Of a DNA stretch of 64,000 nucleotides, positions 33,437 to 41,556 are shown in pieces. Positions within the stretch are counted from its first letter, which is position 1. The number at the start of each line of letters is the position of its first letter. A program made the translations under genes and the position numbers. Under the pieces are notes generated by a model. The model did no database searches. It saw only the letters and a program-made list of their open reading frames with translations, and had not been told where the DNA came from. Origin of the DNA: Gemmiger formicilis (GTDB lineage: Bacteria; Bacillota; Clostridia; Oscillospirales; Ruminococcaceae); NCBI RefSeq assembly GCF_900167555.1, contig NZ_FUYF01000006.1:62001-126000 (forward strand). The letters run 5' to 3'.

Positions 33437-33653
33437 TTAAATAATAAATAAAAAATAATAAATAATAAATGTGGTGCGGCACCGCGTGCCGCGTTTAAAA
33501 ATTGCGGGCAAACGAAGGGAAAATGGTATATATAGGCGGGGCGCGGGGCGTCGGGGACGCCGCCCCCTACAGCGGAGGTACACACGCAATTTAAATCACG
33601 CCGCCGCGGGCGGCGTACATGATTTATTATTTATTATTTATTATTTTTTATTT
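33437..33653. repeat. Family C AT-rich inverted-repeat element with family B insert
   Basis: Arms AATAATAAATAAAAAATAATAA and TTATTATTTATTATTTATTA, inner GCGGCACCGCGTGCCGC and CGCCGCGGGCGGCG. The middle contains GGGGCGTCGGGGACGCCGCCCCCTAC, a family B half. The stop codon of the next upstream gene (33648-33650) lies inside the right arm. Confidence 0.75.
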
Positions 33654-34643
33654 GCGTTGAAGGCTTGCCGCCCAAAGCGTGAACCGCGGCCCGAAGGTCT
33701 GCATCATCCACTGGAACAGCCGCCAGTCGCGGCGGGTGCGGACCTCGGTGCCGTGGGGGTAGAGCGGGCGCAGCTGCTCGATATAGGGCAGGCAGGCCTT
33801 GCGGATGGCGGCGTCCCTGACCGCTGCCGTGCGGGCCTGCGGCCAGAAAACGTCTGCAGCGGCATCCTGCATGGCGGCGTAGGCCGCGGCGTCCGCCGTG
33901 CCGTTGGCGGAGAGCCTGGCCAGGCGGCGCTGTGCGGCGGCAAGGCCCCGAAAGCGTTTGGGCAGATTTTTGGCATCTGTCAAAAGACTGCCCTGCCGTC
34001 CGACGCGGTAGTGGGTGAAAACCGTGTCCAGAAAGTAGAGCCTGTCGCAGTGCAGCAGCAGCTCAAGGTCAAAGGGCCAGTCCTCGGCCCAGACGCAGTC
34101 CGGCAGGAAGCGGACGCGGGCCTGCTCCAAAAAGGACCGCCGGATGCAGTATTTCCAGACCGACCAGTGCCCGGCGGTGTACAGGGCCTTCAGCCGCGCG
34201 GCGTAGTCGCTGCTGGCAAACGGGCCGGGCACCAGATGCAGACCGTCGTGCGGGGTCAGCGTGCCGTCGGGCTGCCATTCGAGATGCTTGCCGATGAACC
34301 AGTCGCAGTCCGGGTGGGCGGCCAGCGCACCGCGCAGCTGCGCCAGCAGGCCGGGGGCCATGGCGTCGTCACTGTCGAGAAACAGCAGCCAGTCGCCGGT
34401 GGCGGCCTTGAGGCCGGTGTTGCGCGCCGCGGCAAGGCCGCCGTTTTCCCGGTGAATGACCTGCAGGCCGGGCAGCTCGGCGGCGAGGGCGTCGCACATC
34501 GCGCCGCTTTGGTCGGTGGAGCCGTCGTCCACAAGGATGCACTCCCAGTCGCGCGGACCGGGCTGCTCGACCACGCTTTTGACGCAGGCGGACAGGTAGT
34601 TTTGCACGTTGTAGACGGGGATGATGATGGAAAAGAGAGGCAT
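33648..34643 (-). CDS. Family 2 glycosyltransferase
   Basis: A 331-residue GT-A enzyme: FSIIIPVYNVQNYL at the N-terminus, ILVDDGSTDQSG, NGGLAAARNTGL and FLDSDDAMAP (DxD metal site), VWAEDWPFDLELL as the ED motif. It has an AAGGAGA Shine-Dalgarno before ATG 34643. Its stop TAA is supplied by the arm of a family C repeat. It would add one sugar of the repeat unit; donor unknown. Confidence 0.9.
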   Translation of the reverse strand: MPLFSIIIPVYNVQNYLSACVKSVVEQPGPRDWECILVDDGSTDQSGAMCDALAAELPGLQVIHRENGGLAAARNTGLKAATGDWLLFLDSDDAMAPGLLAQLRGALAAHPDCDWFIGKHLEWQPDGTLTPHDGLHLVPGPFASSDYAARLKALYTAGHWSVWKYCIRRSFLEQARVRFLPDCVWAEDWPFDLELLLHCDRLYFLDTVFTHYRVGRQGSLLTDAKNLPKRFRGLAAAQRRLARLSANGTADAAAYAAMQDAAADVFWPQARTAAVRDAAIRKACLPYIEQLRPLYPHGTEVRTRRDWRLFQWMMQTFGPRFTLWAASLQRK

Positions 34644-34662
34644 AAGTGTCTCCTTGCTATAA

Positions 34663-34861
34663 AGCCTTCCCCCGAGGGGGAGGTGGCCCGAAGGGCCGGA
34701 TGAGGGGAGAGTGTGCGCTGCAAGCTGTCAGCGGGTGATGATGGCGAGGTTTGCCCTCATCAGTCGCCTGCGGCGACAGCTTCAGTCTCCGCGTCAAGAG
34801 CCGCCTACGGCGGTTACGCTTCGACACGCGCCTGCGGGCGCAGCCCCTTGGGGGAAGCCTT
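34663..34861. repeat. Family A repeat, long form
   Basis: Nearly the same as 4913-5117, including CAGCTTCAGTCT, GAGCCGCC.ACGGCGGT and CGACACGCGCCTGCGGGCGC. Its right end overlaps the 3' end of the fucosyltransferase gene. Confidence 0.85.
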
Positions 34862-35770
34862 TATAAGCTGCCATCCGTCCTGATACAAGGCCGTTTTCTT
34901 TGTGTGCGCATACCACTTATCCGGCGCCCAGGTTTGTTTATCGGGGGCGGGGGCGAGGTACTGCGCCCACCAGCTGTAGGTGGAGTTGCTCAGGACAAAG
35001 CCGCGGCAGAGCTGCATGAAGGCCAGGTCGGCGACGGCCTCGCCGCGGGGCAGGAACACGGCGGGCAGACCCGCGGTGTCCAGATGCTCCCGTGCCCAGT
35101 CGATGTCGTCGGAAAAGACAAACAGCGCGGCGTCGGGGTGTTCGTCCCTGACCGCTGCGACAGCGCGGGCGTAGTAGTCCGGCGTGCAGACCTGTAAGAT
35201 CGCGTTCTCGGGCTTCTGGTAGTCGCCGCGGCGCAGATGGACGCAGACGGGGTACGCGGCGGCGGTGATCTGCGCCGCATAGGGCCCGGCGGGGGCGGCT
35301 TTTGCACGCAGCTCTTCCTTTATAATAGGGGCAAAATCCGCAAAGTAACGCTCACTCTGGAAGTACCCCCACGCGAGGAAATCGCGGGCGTGGCCGCGGC
35401 GGACGGGGGTGTAGCCGTCGGTGGCAAAGTGCAGGCCGACGGCGTTCAGCAGCGGGGCAGCGGCAGCCTCAAAGCTGTGCCAGTCGCGGGCCATCAGGCC
35501 GCGGCGCTGCTCGTACTTGATCATCAGCGCCTTGGCGGCGTTCCGGCACGGCAGGTGTGCCTTGGCAAAGCCCGCGTCGGCAATGATTTTGACATCCGGC
35601 GAGATGTTCAGTGCATCCAGCGCGCAGACCGTGTGCGCCGGGGCACCGTCGCGCCAGTCCTGCCGGTCCAGCAGGGTGACGGGCTCGCCGCAGCGCAGAC
35701 CCAGTGCCCGCGCGAAGGCGTAGATGAACATCTGGTTGCCGAGGCCCCCGGCCAGTTCGGCGTAGATCAT
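34814..35770 (-). CDS. GT11-family alpha-1,2-fucosyltransferase
   Basis: A 318-residue GT-B enzyme that transfers fucose from GDP-fucose to galactose in alpha-1,2 linkage. Motif GGLGNQMF (residues 8-15), VHLRRGDY (177-184, the HxRRxD motif), FSDDIDWAR (219-227) and VLSNSTYSWWAQYL (259-272) cover all four family motifs. Residues ~302-318 (end KGLRPQARVEA) are encoded by the family A repeat, which also provides the stop. ATG 35770 overlaps the GT4 stop (ATGA). With the GT6 gene it makes the two-enzyme set used for A/B antigen synthesis. Confidence 0.92.
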   Translation of the reverse strand: MIYAELAGGLGNQMFIYAFARALGLRCGEPVTLLDRQDWRDGAPAHTVCALDALNISPDVKIIADAGFAKAHLPCRNAAKALMIKYEQRRGLMARDWHSFEAAAAPLLNAVGLHFATDGYTPVRRGHARDFLAWGYFQSERYFADFAPIIKEELRAKAAPAGPYAAQITAAAYPVCVHLRRGDYQKPENAILQVCTPDYYARAVAAVRDEHPDAALFVFSDDIDWAREHLDTAGLPAVFLPRGEAVADLAFMQLCRGFVLSNSTYSWWAQYLAPAPDKQTWAPDKWYAHTKKTALYQDGWQLIKASPKGLRPQARVEA

Positions 35771-36873
35771 GCGTGTCCTCCCAGTTTGTCGTACAGCTGC
35801 TCCATGCGGCGGGCAGCGGTTTTCAGCTCGTACCCGGCGGCGGAGAGCGCGGCCCAGTGGTCGTCGTGGTCGCCGTGGGCGGCGATGGCCTCGGCCTTGG
35901 CGGCCCAGTCGGTCAGCGGCGCGGCCAGCGGCAGAAAATGCACAAGGTCGGTCACCGAGCCGTCGTCGGGCACGTTGGTGGACGCCAGGCACGGCACGCC
36001 GCAGCCCTGCGCCTCCACCAGGGTGACGGGGCTGCCCTCAAAGTTGCTGGGCAGCAGAAACAGGTCAAAGGCGTTCATGAAGGCGGGCACATCGCTCTGC
36101 ACGCCCGCAAAGATGACGCGGTCTGTCAGGCCGCGGCGGGCCGCGGCGGCGCGCATTTCAGGCTCCATCTCGCCGGTGCCGACGAGCAGCAGCTTCCAAT
36201 GCGGGTCCTGCGCGGCCATCGCGGCAAAGACCTCCATCAGGAAAAGCGGATTTTTCTGGTGGTTCAGCCGCCCGACGAACCCGGCCAGCCGGTCCGTGTC
36301 GGTAATGCCCCAGGCGGCGCGGGTCGCGGCGCGGGCGGCGGCATCCGGGTGAAAGCGCCCGGCATCCACGGCGTTGCAGGCTACGGAAAAGTTCGGCTTA
36401 GCGTCGATATGGTCACCGAACACGAACCGCCCCGCCGCGACGCCGCAGCCGAGGAAGTAGTCCGCGAACAGCTGGTACACCAGATGGGCGGCGCGCCAGG
36501 TCAGCGTCATGGGCGGGTAGACGATGTGGCTATGCACCACGATTTTAGCCCGGGGGCAGAGTACGCGCATCATGCCGCAGACCGGGGCACCGATCTTGCT
36601 GGCCGTGTGGTAGTGGATGATGTCGTAGTCCTTATGGGTGCGCAGGTGGGCGGCCAGGGCGCGGATGCGGTCCTTTTTGTTGTCCGGCACGGCGAGGATC
36701 TCGACGCCGTGCGCCTCGAGCGCAGGGGCCGTGCTGGCCTGGTCCGGCGGGCACTGACCGACGAAAAGGGTGACGCGGTATTTGGTGGTATCGAGGTGCA
36801 GGAGCAGGTTCTGGACATACCGTTGTACGCCGCTCTGCACGCCGAGGTGGTTGCTGATCATTAAGATTTTCAT
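35767..36873 (-). CDS. Family 4 glycosyltransferase
   Basis: A 368-residue GT-B enzyme. N-terminal MKILMISNHLGVQSGVQRYV, IIHYHTASKIGAP, FVGRLNHQKNP (donor domain start) and FEGSPVTLVEAQGCGVPCLAS (the E-x7-E type motif) are visible. ATG 36873 has a GGAGA Shine-Dalgarno. Translationally coupled to the fucosyltransferase. The sugar is unknown. Confidence 0.92.
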   Translation of the reverse strand: MKILMISNHLGVQSGVQRYVQNLLLHLDTTKYRVTLFVGQCPPDQASTAPALEAHGVEILAVPDNKKDRIRALAAHLRTHKDYDIIHYHTASKIGAPVCGMMRVLCPRAKIVVHSHIVYPPMTLTWRAAHLVYQLFADYFLGCGVAAGRFVFGDHIDAKPNFSVACNAVDAGRFHPDAAARAATRAAWGITDTDRLAGFVGRLNHQKNPLFLMEVFAAMAAQDPHWKLLLVGTGEMEPEMRAAAARRGLTDRVIFAGVQSDVPAFMNAFDLFLLPSNFEGSPVTLVEAQGCGVPCLASTNVPDDGSVTDLVHFLPLAAPLTDWAAKAEAIAAHGDHDDHWAALSAAGYELKTAARRMEQLYDKLGGHA

Positions 36874-36884
36874 GGTGGTCTCCG

Positions 36885-37092
36885 GAAAAAATAAAAGATA
36901 AGAGATAAAAGATAATAGAAGTGGAGCGGCGCCGCGCGCCGCAATTTTAACCACAGGGGAGTATAAGGATAAAGCGATATGCGGGGAAGGTTGAGGGCCG
37001 GACATGTCCGGCCCCTACGGGCAGGCTTTTTAGGACGCGCCGTCTAACGGTGTACATTTTTTATTATCTGTTATCTCTTATCTATTATCTGA
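36885..37092. repeat. Family C AT-rich inverted-repeat element
   Basis: Arms AAAATAAAAGATAAGAGATA and TATCTCTTATCTATTATC, inner GCGGCGCCGCGCGCCGC, and a family B half (GGGCCGGACATGTCCGGCCC) at 36994-37013. It lies between two minus-strand genes of the polysaccharide locus. Confidence 0.75.
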
Positions 37093-37096
37093 AAAA

Positions 37097-38005
37097 TTAC
37101 CAGTAGCTCCCGCCCTCGACCTTTTCTTTATTGCTGATGCCCTCGGTCTCGTCGGGACGGACCCAGGCGGGGTTGTAGAGCTTGGAAATGACAGGGTGGT
37201 CGTCCCAGCGCTTGCCCTTGATGCCAAACAAAAGCTGCGTGGCACCGCTCATTTGTATGGCGGCGTGGCCGGTGTCGCGGGCGTGGGCGGCCAGCGGCAG
37301 GCTGTAGGCCCCTGCGCCGACGATGGCGACGTCGTAGTCGACGGCGTCCATCCGGCGCTCCATCTCGGTCAGGGCGTCAAACCAGTCGGCGTAGCCGGTA
37401 TCCTGCCCGCCCAGACCCTGTACGGCCTGAATGACCGTCAGGCAGGCAAGCTCCGGCAGCACGTCTTTGCCGGGAAACAGCTGGGTGCGCTTTTCATACT
37501 GGGCTAAAATCGTGCGGCGGAACGGATGCACGACGAGCACCCGTTTGCCCGCGAGGGCGGCGCTCCACGGGCGGGCGTGGTAGTAGGGCTCCAAGGCGCG
37601 CAGCTCGGTAAAGCGGGTCGCGTCACAGCCGCGGATCACCTCCCGCTCGGCCCCGACGTTCCAGAGGGCGAGCAGCTCGGCGCTCTGCGCAGTCTTGACG
37701 TAGTGACGGCAGAATTTGTCCAGCGTGGCATCGTCGGTGGGAAAGACGCCCGACAGATTCCGAATGTCCGCCCGCGTGCGGTCCGTGAAATTGTGCCCGC
37801 CGTTTTGCAGCCAGTCGGCCACGGTGCGCATCTCGGTGGCACCGCAGCGGCCAAACAGGAACGGCTGACCGCTCTCGAGCAGGTCGCGCACTAGGTCGTT
37901 GCCGGCAGCCGCGGGCAGGATGTCCACGCCGCGGTATTTCATTGTAAAGCGCAGACCGCGGTAGAGGTCGGCGGCCTTCTGCAAAAGAGGATTGTCGTTA
38001 TCCAT
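37097..38005 (-). CDS. GT-D-like / polysaccharide locus protein of uncertain function
   Basis: A 302-residue soluble protein. FLFGRCGATEMR (residues 49-60) resembles the RxGxxE motif of GT-D fold glycosyltransferases, and YDVAIVGAGAYSLPLAAHAR with a C-terminal EGGSYW is a pattern I associate with proteins in capsule loci. Identity is tentative. It overlaps the upstream GT4 by eight bases, so it belongs to the operon. Confidence 0.65.
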   Translation of the reverse strand: MDNDNPLLQKAADLYRGLRFTMKYRGVDILPAAAGNDLVRDLLESGQPFLFGRCGATEMRTVADWLQNGGHNFTDRTRADIRNLSGVFPTDDATLDKFCRHYVKTAQSAELLALWNVGAEREVIRGCDATRFTELRALEPYYHARPWSAALAGKRVLVVHPFRRTILAQYEKRTQLFPGKDVLPELACLTVIQAVQGLGGQDTGYADWFDALTEMERRMDAVDYDVAIVGAGAYSLPLAAHARDTGHAAIQMSGATQLLFGIKGKRWDDHPVISKLYNPAWVRPDETEGISNKEKVEGGSYW

Positions 38006-39110
38006 TGGCTTTTCCCTTTTTGGGCAGCAGGGTCAGGGCCAGCTCGGCACTGTTCTGCCACAGAAAGTTTTCGTTCACGCGGCTCTGGGCGGCGTGGCCC
38101 ATGGCGGCGGTGGTTTTGTCCAGCGCTGCGGCCAGCTCGGGCACGGTGCCGCACAGCAGGCCGCTGATGCCGTTCTCAATGATAAGGTTGGGGCCGGGGG
38201 CGTGGCGCGCCACCGGCGGGCAGCCCGCGTACATGGCCTCCAGCAGGCTCATGCCGAAAATCTCATTCGGGTTCAGGTTCACAAAAGCGTCGCAGGCATG
38301 ATAATAAACGTGCACCTGCTCGTTGGGCAGCTGCGGGATCAGGCGGCAGCGGTCCAGTAAGCCCGCGTCGGTCAGGCGGCGGGTCAGCTCATCGCCCAGT
38401 GAGCCCCGGCCAATGATGATGGCGTACCAGTCCGGCGCGGCCTGCAAAAGCGGCACAAGGTCGAGCGGCTGCTTGTAGGGGTCAAGGCGGCCCACAAAGA
38501 TGAACACCCGCGCGTGCTCGTCGATTTTGAGCGCACGGCGGATCTCGGTGCGGTTGTTGGGGATGGACGGGATGATGGCGGTGTCCAGCCCGACGGGCAT
38601 CAGCCCCGCGCAGGGCACGCCGAGGCTTTCCAGCTCGGCGGCGACGGCGGGGGTTTTGGCGTAGGTGGGCGTTTTGCGGTATACCGCCAGATTGCGGCGC
38701 AGCAGCAGATCCATGACCCTGCGCACGGCGGCGTGGTTGGAGGTGCTTTTCAGCGCACCGAGCTGGCTGTAAAACAGGATGCCGTGCTTTTGGCAGAAGC
38801 GGTACAGCCCCGGCACGCCGAGGGAGTTGTCGCCCATGACATGGACGGCGTCGGCATGCTCGTCAAGCAGAATCTGCCAGCTTTTATAGAATGCCTGCAC
38901 GCCGAAGGCGACGGCGGGCATATAGCAGATTTTTACGTTTGGCTCCGGGGTCTCGATCCGGGGGGCTTTAGCGCCCGGCTCCGGGTAGAGCACGACGGCG
39001 CGGCAGCCCAGCGCGGCAAAGGCGCGGGCCAGGCCGACCTCCTGCCGGTTATACAGGCCCTTCTGGCCCGACGGCCCGCGGTAAAATTGCGGAATGACGA
39101 TGGTTTTCAT
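37998..39110 (-). CDS. Family 4 glycosyltransferase
   Basis: A 370-residue GT-B enzyme. It has GLARAFAALGCRAVV near the N-terminus, FIFVGRLDPYKQPLDL at the start of the donor domain, and LNPNEIFGMSLLEAMYAGCPPVA as the EX7E motif. GAGGTAAT lies before ATG 39110. A family B repeat separates it from the upstream gene. Confidence 0.9.
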   Translation of the reverse strand: MKTIVIPQFYRGPSGQKGLYNRQEVGLARAFAALGCRAVVLYPEPGAKAPRIETPEPNVKICYMPAVAFGVQAFYKSWQILLDEHADAVHVMGDNSLGVPGLYRFCQKHGILFYSQLGALKSTSNHAAVRRVMDLLLRRNLAVYRKTPTYAKTPAVAAELESLGVPCAGLMPVGLDTAIIPSIPNNRTEIRRALKIDEHARVFIFVGRLDPYKQPLDLVPLLQAAPDWYAIIIGRGSLGDELTRRLTDAGLLDRCRLIPQLPNEQVHVYYHACDAFVNLNPNEIFGMSLLEAMYAGCPPVARHAPGPNLIIENGISGLLCGTVPELAAALDKTTAAMGHAAQSRVNENFLWQNSAELALTLLPKKGKANG

Positions 39111-39145
39111 GAATGGATGATTACCTCTTTTGGGGTATAGAGACC

Positions 39146-39248
39146 GTAGGGGCGAACATGGTTCGCCCGTGGCCGTTTGCTATGCGCGCAGCCTTCCCGG
39201 AAAATCGATGCGGCGTCAGGTTGGCGGGCGAACCATGTTCGCCCCTAC
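39146..39248. repeat. Family B dispersed repeat
   Basis: GTAGGGGCGAACATGGTTCGCCC at the left, GGGCGAACCATGTTCGCCCCTAC at the right. Confidence 0.8.
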
Positions 39249-39261
39249 AGAGCACGATTTT

Positions 39262-40278
39262 TTACGGCTTTGCTTCGGAAACGGTTTCGACGGCTGTCTC
39301 AATCTTCGGCAGCCTTGTCAGATACCTTGCGTCGATGATCTCTAAAACGTCATCGCGGCAGTAGGTGTGGATGCCGATGATGTCCGCGGGGGCAAGGCCG
39401 GTGATCTCGACGTTCTGCGGCGTGGCGGCGCAGAGAGGCACCTCCGAGCTGCCGCGGCGGGCGAGAAACTGCAGATAGACCCCGTAGTCCACGGTGGTGC
39501 TGACCTGGGTGGGGTGGATGATCTGCTCACCCAGCAGGAAAAACGGCCCGGCGTTGCGGCTGACAAGGTCAAAGTCGCGGTGCTGCAGATTGTAGGCTTC
39601 ATCGGGCAGCAGCTCAAACGGGCCGGGCGCGGCGGGCAGGGTGTCCTCGGCAGGCAGCGGGACGGCGGCGGTCTCCTGTACGGCGTGGCGCAGCGTGTAG
39701 CGGCGGTAGCGCACATAGAGCTGGTTGTCGGGGCGGGTCTCGCTGCAAAGCAGGGTCAGGGCCTCGGCGCGGCGGTCCAGCAAAATCGTGTCGCAGAGCT
39801 CCTCGTCCGTGGGAAAGCGCTGCACCAGCTCCCATTGGGTGGGAAAGGTCTTGCAGCGGTAGAGCCGCAGGCTGTGGTCGCTGCCGGTCTCGGGGATCAT
39901 CCAGACCTCACCGTTCCAGTCAAAGACCATCGGGAACGACAGGTGGAAATCTTCTTCCAGCGCGACGCGCCAGTCGTCGGCGGTGCCGTCGTCGTGCAGC
40001 TCGCAGACCTCGAGGCGGCCCTTGCCGGTGGAGAGGTCCATCGCCTCGGCGAACAGCCAGCGCTTGCCGCGCCGGTGGTAGAGCAGCGGGTCGGCAAACC
40101 ACCAGCCCTCCCGCCGGGGCAGCAGGGTGTAGGGGCCGCCTTCCAGAGCGGGCAGCGGCTCGGTGCCCTCGGCAGTGGGGCGGGGGCGCACGGCGATGGT
40201 GTAGATTTCTTTTTCGCCCATGACTTTGCGCAGCAGCCGCTTGGGCGGCATGTGCAGGGCGCGGTAAAACTGGTTCAT
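39262..40278 (-). CDS. Beta-propeller protein of the inositolphosphorylceramide-glucosaminyltransferase-like family
   Basis: A 338-residue protein. WWFADPLLYHRRGKRWLFAEA, HLSFPMVFDWNGEVWMIPETG and LRLYRCKTFPTQWELV are repeated-blade signatures of the five-bladed propeller domain annotated in bacteria as a glucosamine-IPC transferase-like or formyl-transferase-associated domain. The role in polysaccharide loci is not settled; sugar binding or glycosyl transfer are both possible. ATG 40278 overlaps the next GT4 stop (ATGA). Confidence 0.75.
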   Translation of the reverse strand: MNQFYRALHMPPKRLLRKVMGEKEIYTIAVRPRPTAEGTEPLPALEGGPYTLLPRREGWWFADPLLYHRRGKRWLFAEAMDLSTGKGRLEVCELHDDGTADDWRVALEEDFHLSFPMVFDWNGEVWMIPETGSDHSLRLYRCKTFPTQWELVQRFPTDEELCDTILLDRRAEALTLLCSETRPDNQLYVRYRRYTLRHAVQETAAVPLPAEDTLPAAPGPFELLPDEAYNLQHRDFDLVSRNAGPFFLLGEQIIHPTQVSTTVDYGVYLQFLARRGSSEVPLCAATPQNVEITGLAPADIIGIHTYCRDDVLEIIDARYLTRLPKIETAVETVSEAKP

Positions 40279-41450
40279 GATACTTCCTCGGCGGCGCGGC
40301 GGCCGTATAGTTTTAGCAGGGTCTTGTAGTTTTCCTCGGCGCTGAAGCGGCGGCGGGTGGCGTTGGCAATGGCCGTGCAGTCAAACTGCATGGCGCTCAT
40401 GGCGCGGACAGCCCCGGCCAGCGCGGCGGGGTCGCCGGGGGCAAAGCACAGCCCGTCAAACCCGGGCCGCACCGACGCCCCGACATTGCCGATGCCGCTG
40501 GCCAGCACCGGCGTGCCCAGCGCGTGGGCCTCCGCCGGGACAAGGGCAAAGCTCTCATAGCAGAGACTGGCGGCGACGACGGCGCGGCTCTCGGCCATCA
40601 GGCGGTGCAGCGCGTCCCGCGGAAGCTGGCCGACGAATTGCACCTTGGGCAGATTCTGCGCTTTGGCCCAGTCGGCCAGCGGACCGTCCCCGGCCACAAG
40701 CAGCAGCGGTGCGTCCTTGCCCAGAATGCGCCATGCCTCAATGACGGTGCGCAGCCCCTTTAGTTCCTCCAAGCGGCCCGCAAAGACGAACTGACGCTTG
40801 CGCTCCTCCCAAGGGGTGACGGGGCCGGAGGGCACAGTCACGGGATTCGGCTTGACGACAAGGCGGTTTTCGTCAAAGGTGGGATGGATCTTATTGAATT
40901 CCAGCAGCTTTTCCCGGTCAAACTCGGTGGGGGTGGTGATGGTGATGCCGCGCCATGTGCCCAGCACCCGATGCAGCCAGTAGGCGGCCACGACGACGAG
41001 CGTCTGCGCCCGGCTGCCGCGGTAGCAGCGGTGCCGCAGTGCGCAGTGCAGGCCGTGGTGCGGGCAGTCCTCACAGACCCGGCCGTCCCGCAGTAAGATG
41101 CCGTTCGGGCAGAACAGGCGGAAGTTGTGGAGCGTCAGCACCACCGGCACGCCGCATTTTTTGGCGGCGCGCACAACAGCAGGGCTGAGGAGCAGCAGCG
41201 TGTTGTGGATGTGGACGGCGTCGATGTGCTGCTGTTCCATGATATTCCGCACGTCGCGGGCGGCCCGGCGGTTCCAGACGGCGCGAAAAGGCAGCAGCGC
41301 CTTAGCCGCGCCGTGGGCGGCCTCCTCATTGCTGCGCTCATAGACGACGACGGTGTGGCCGTGCTGCTCCAGCAGGGCGCGCTCCGCGGCAAAGACGGCG
41401 TCCTCGCCGCCGGGCAGCCGGTAATGACAGTGTATCAGCAGAATTTTCAC
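40275..41450 (-). CDS. Family 4 glycosyltransferase
   Basis: A 391-residue GT-B enzyme. HYRLPGGEDAVFAAER, VLTLHNFRLFCPNG with the cysteine-rich insert VCEDCPHHGLHC, FVFAGRLEELKG and CYESFALVPAEAHALGTPVLAS are visible. The start is GTG 41450, eight bases after AGAGGAGG. It is the first gene of the minus-strand polysaccharide locus, with a strong promoter at 41490-41518. Confidence 0.9.
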   Translation of the reverse strand: MKILLIHCHYRLPGGEDAVFAAERALLEQHGHTVVVYERSNEEAAHGAAKALLPFRAVWNRRAARDVRNIMEQQHIDAVHIHNTLLLLSPAVVRAAKKCGVPVVLTLHNFRLFCPNGILLRDGRVCEDCPHHGLHCALRHRCYRGSRAQTLVVVAAYWLHRVLGTWRGITITTPTEFDREKLLEFNKIHPTFDENRLVVKPNPVTVPSGPVTPWEERKRQFVFAGRLEELKGLRTVIEAWRILGKDAPLLLVAGDGPLADWAKAQNLPKVQFVGQLPRDALHRLMAESRAVVAASLCYESFALVPAEAHALGTPVLASGIGNVGASVRPGFDGLCFAPGDPAALAGAVRAMSAMQFDCTAIANATRRRFSAEENYKTLLKLYGRRAAEEVS

Positions 41451-41489
41451 GCAGCCGCCTCCTCTTGCAGACAATAAACCTATTATGAC

Positions 41490-41518
41490 ATTATACCCTT
41501 TTTGCGGCGCTTTCGCAA
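41490..41518 (-). promoter_or_regulatory. Promoter of the polysaccharide locus
   Basis: Minus strand TTGCGA, 17-base spacer, perfect TATAAT, about 30 bases before the GTG start region. Confidence 0.8.
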
Positions 41519-41556
41519 CAAAAAAAGAGGAACGCAGTGCGTCCCTCGCGGTAAAA

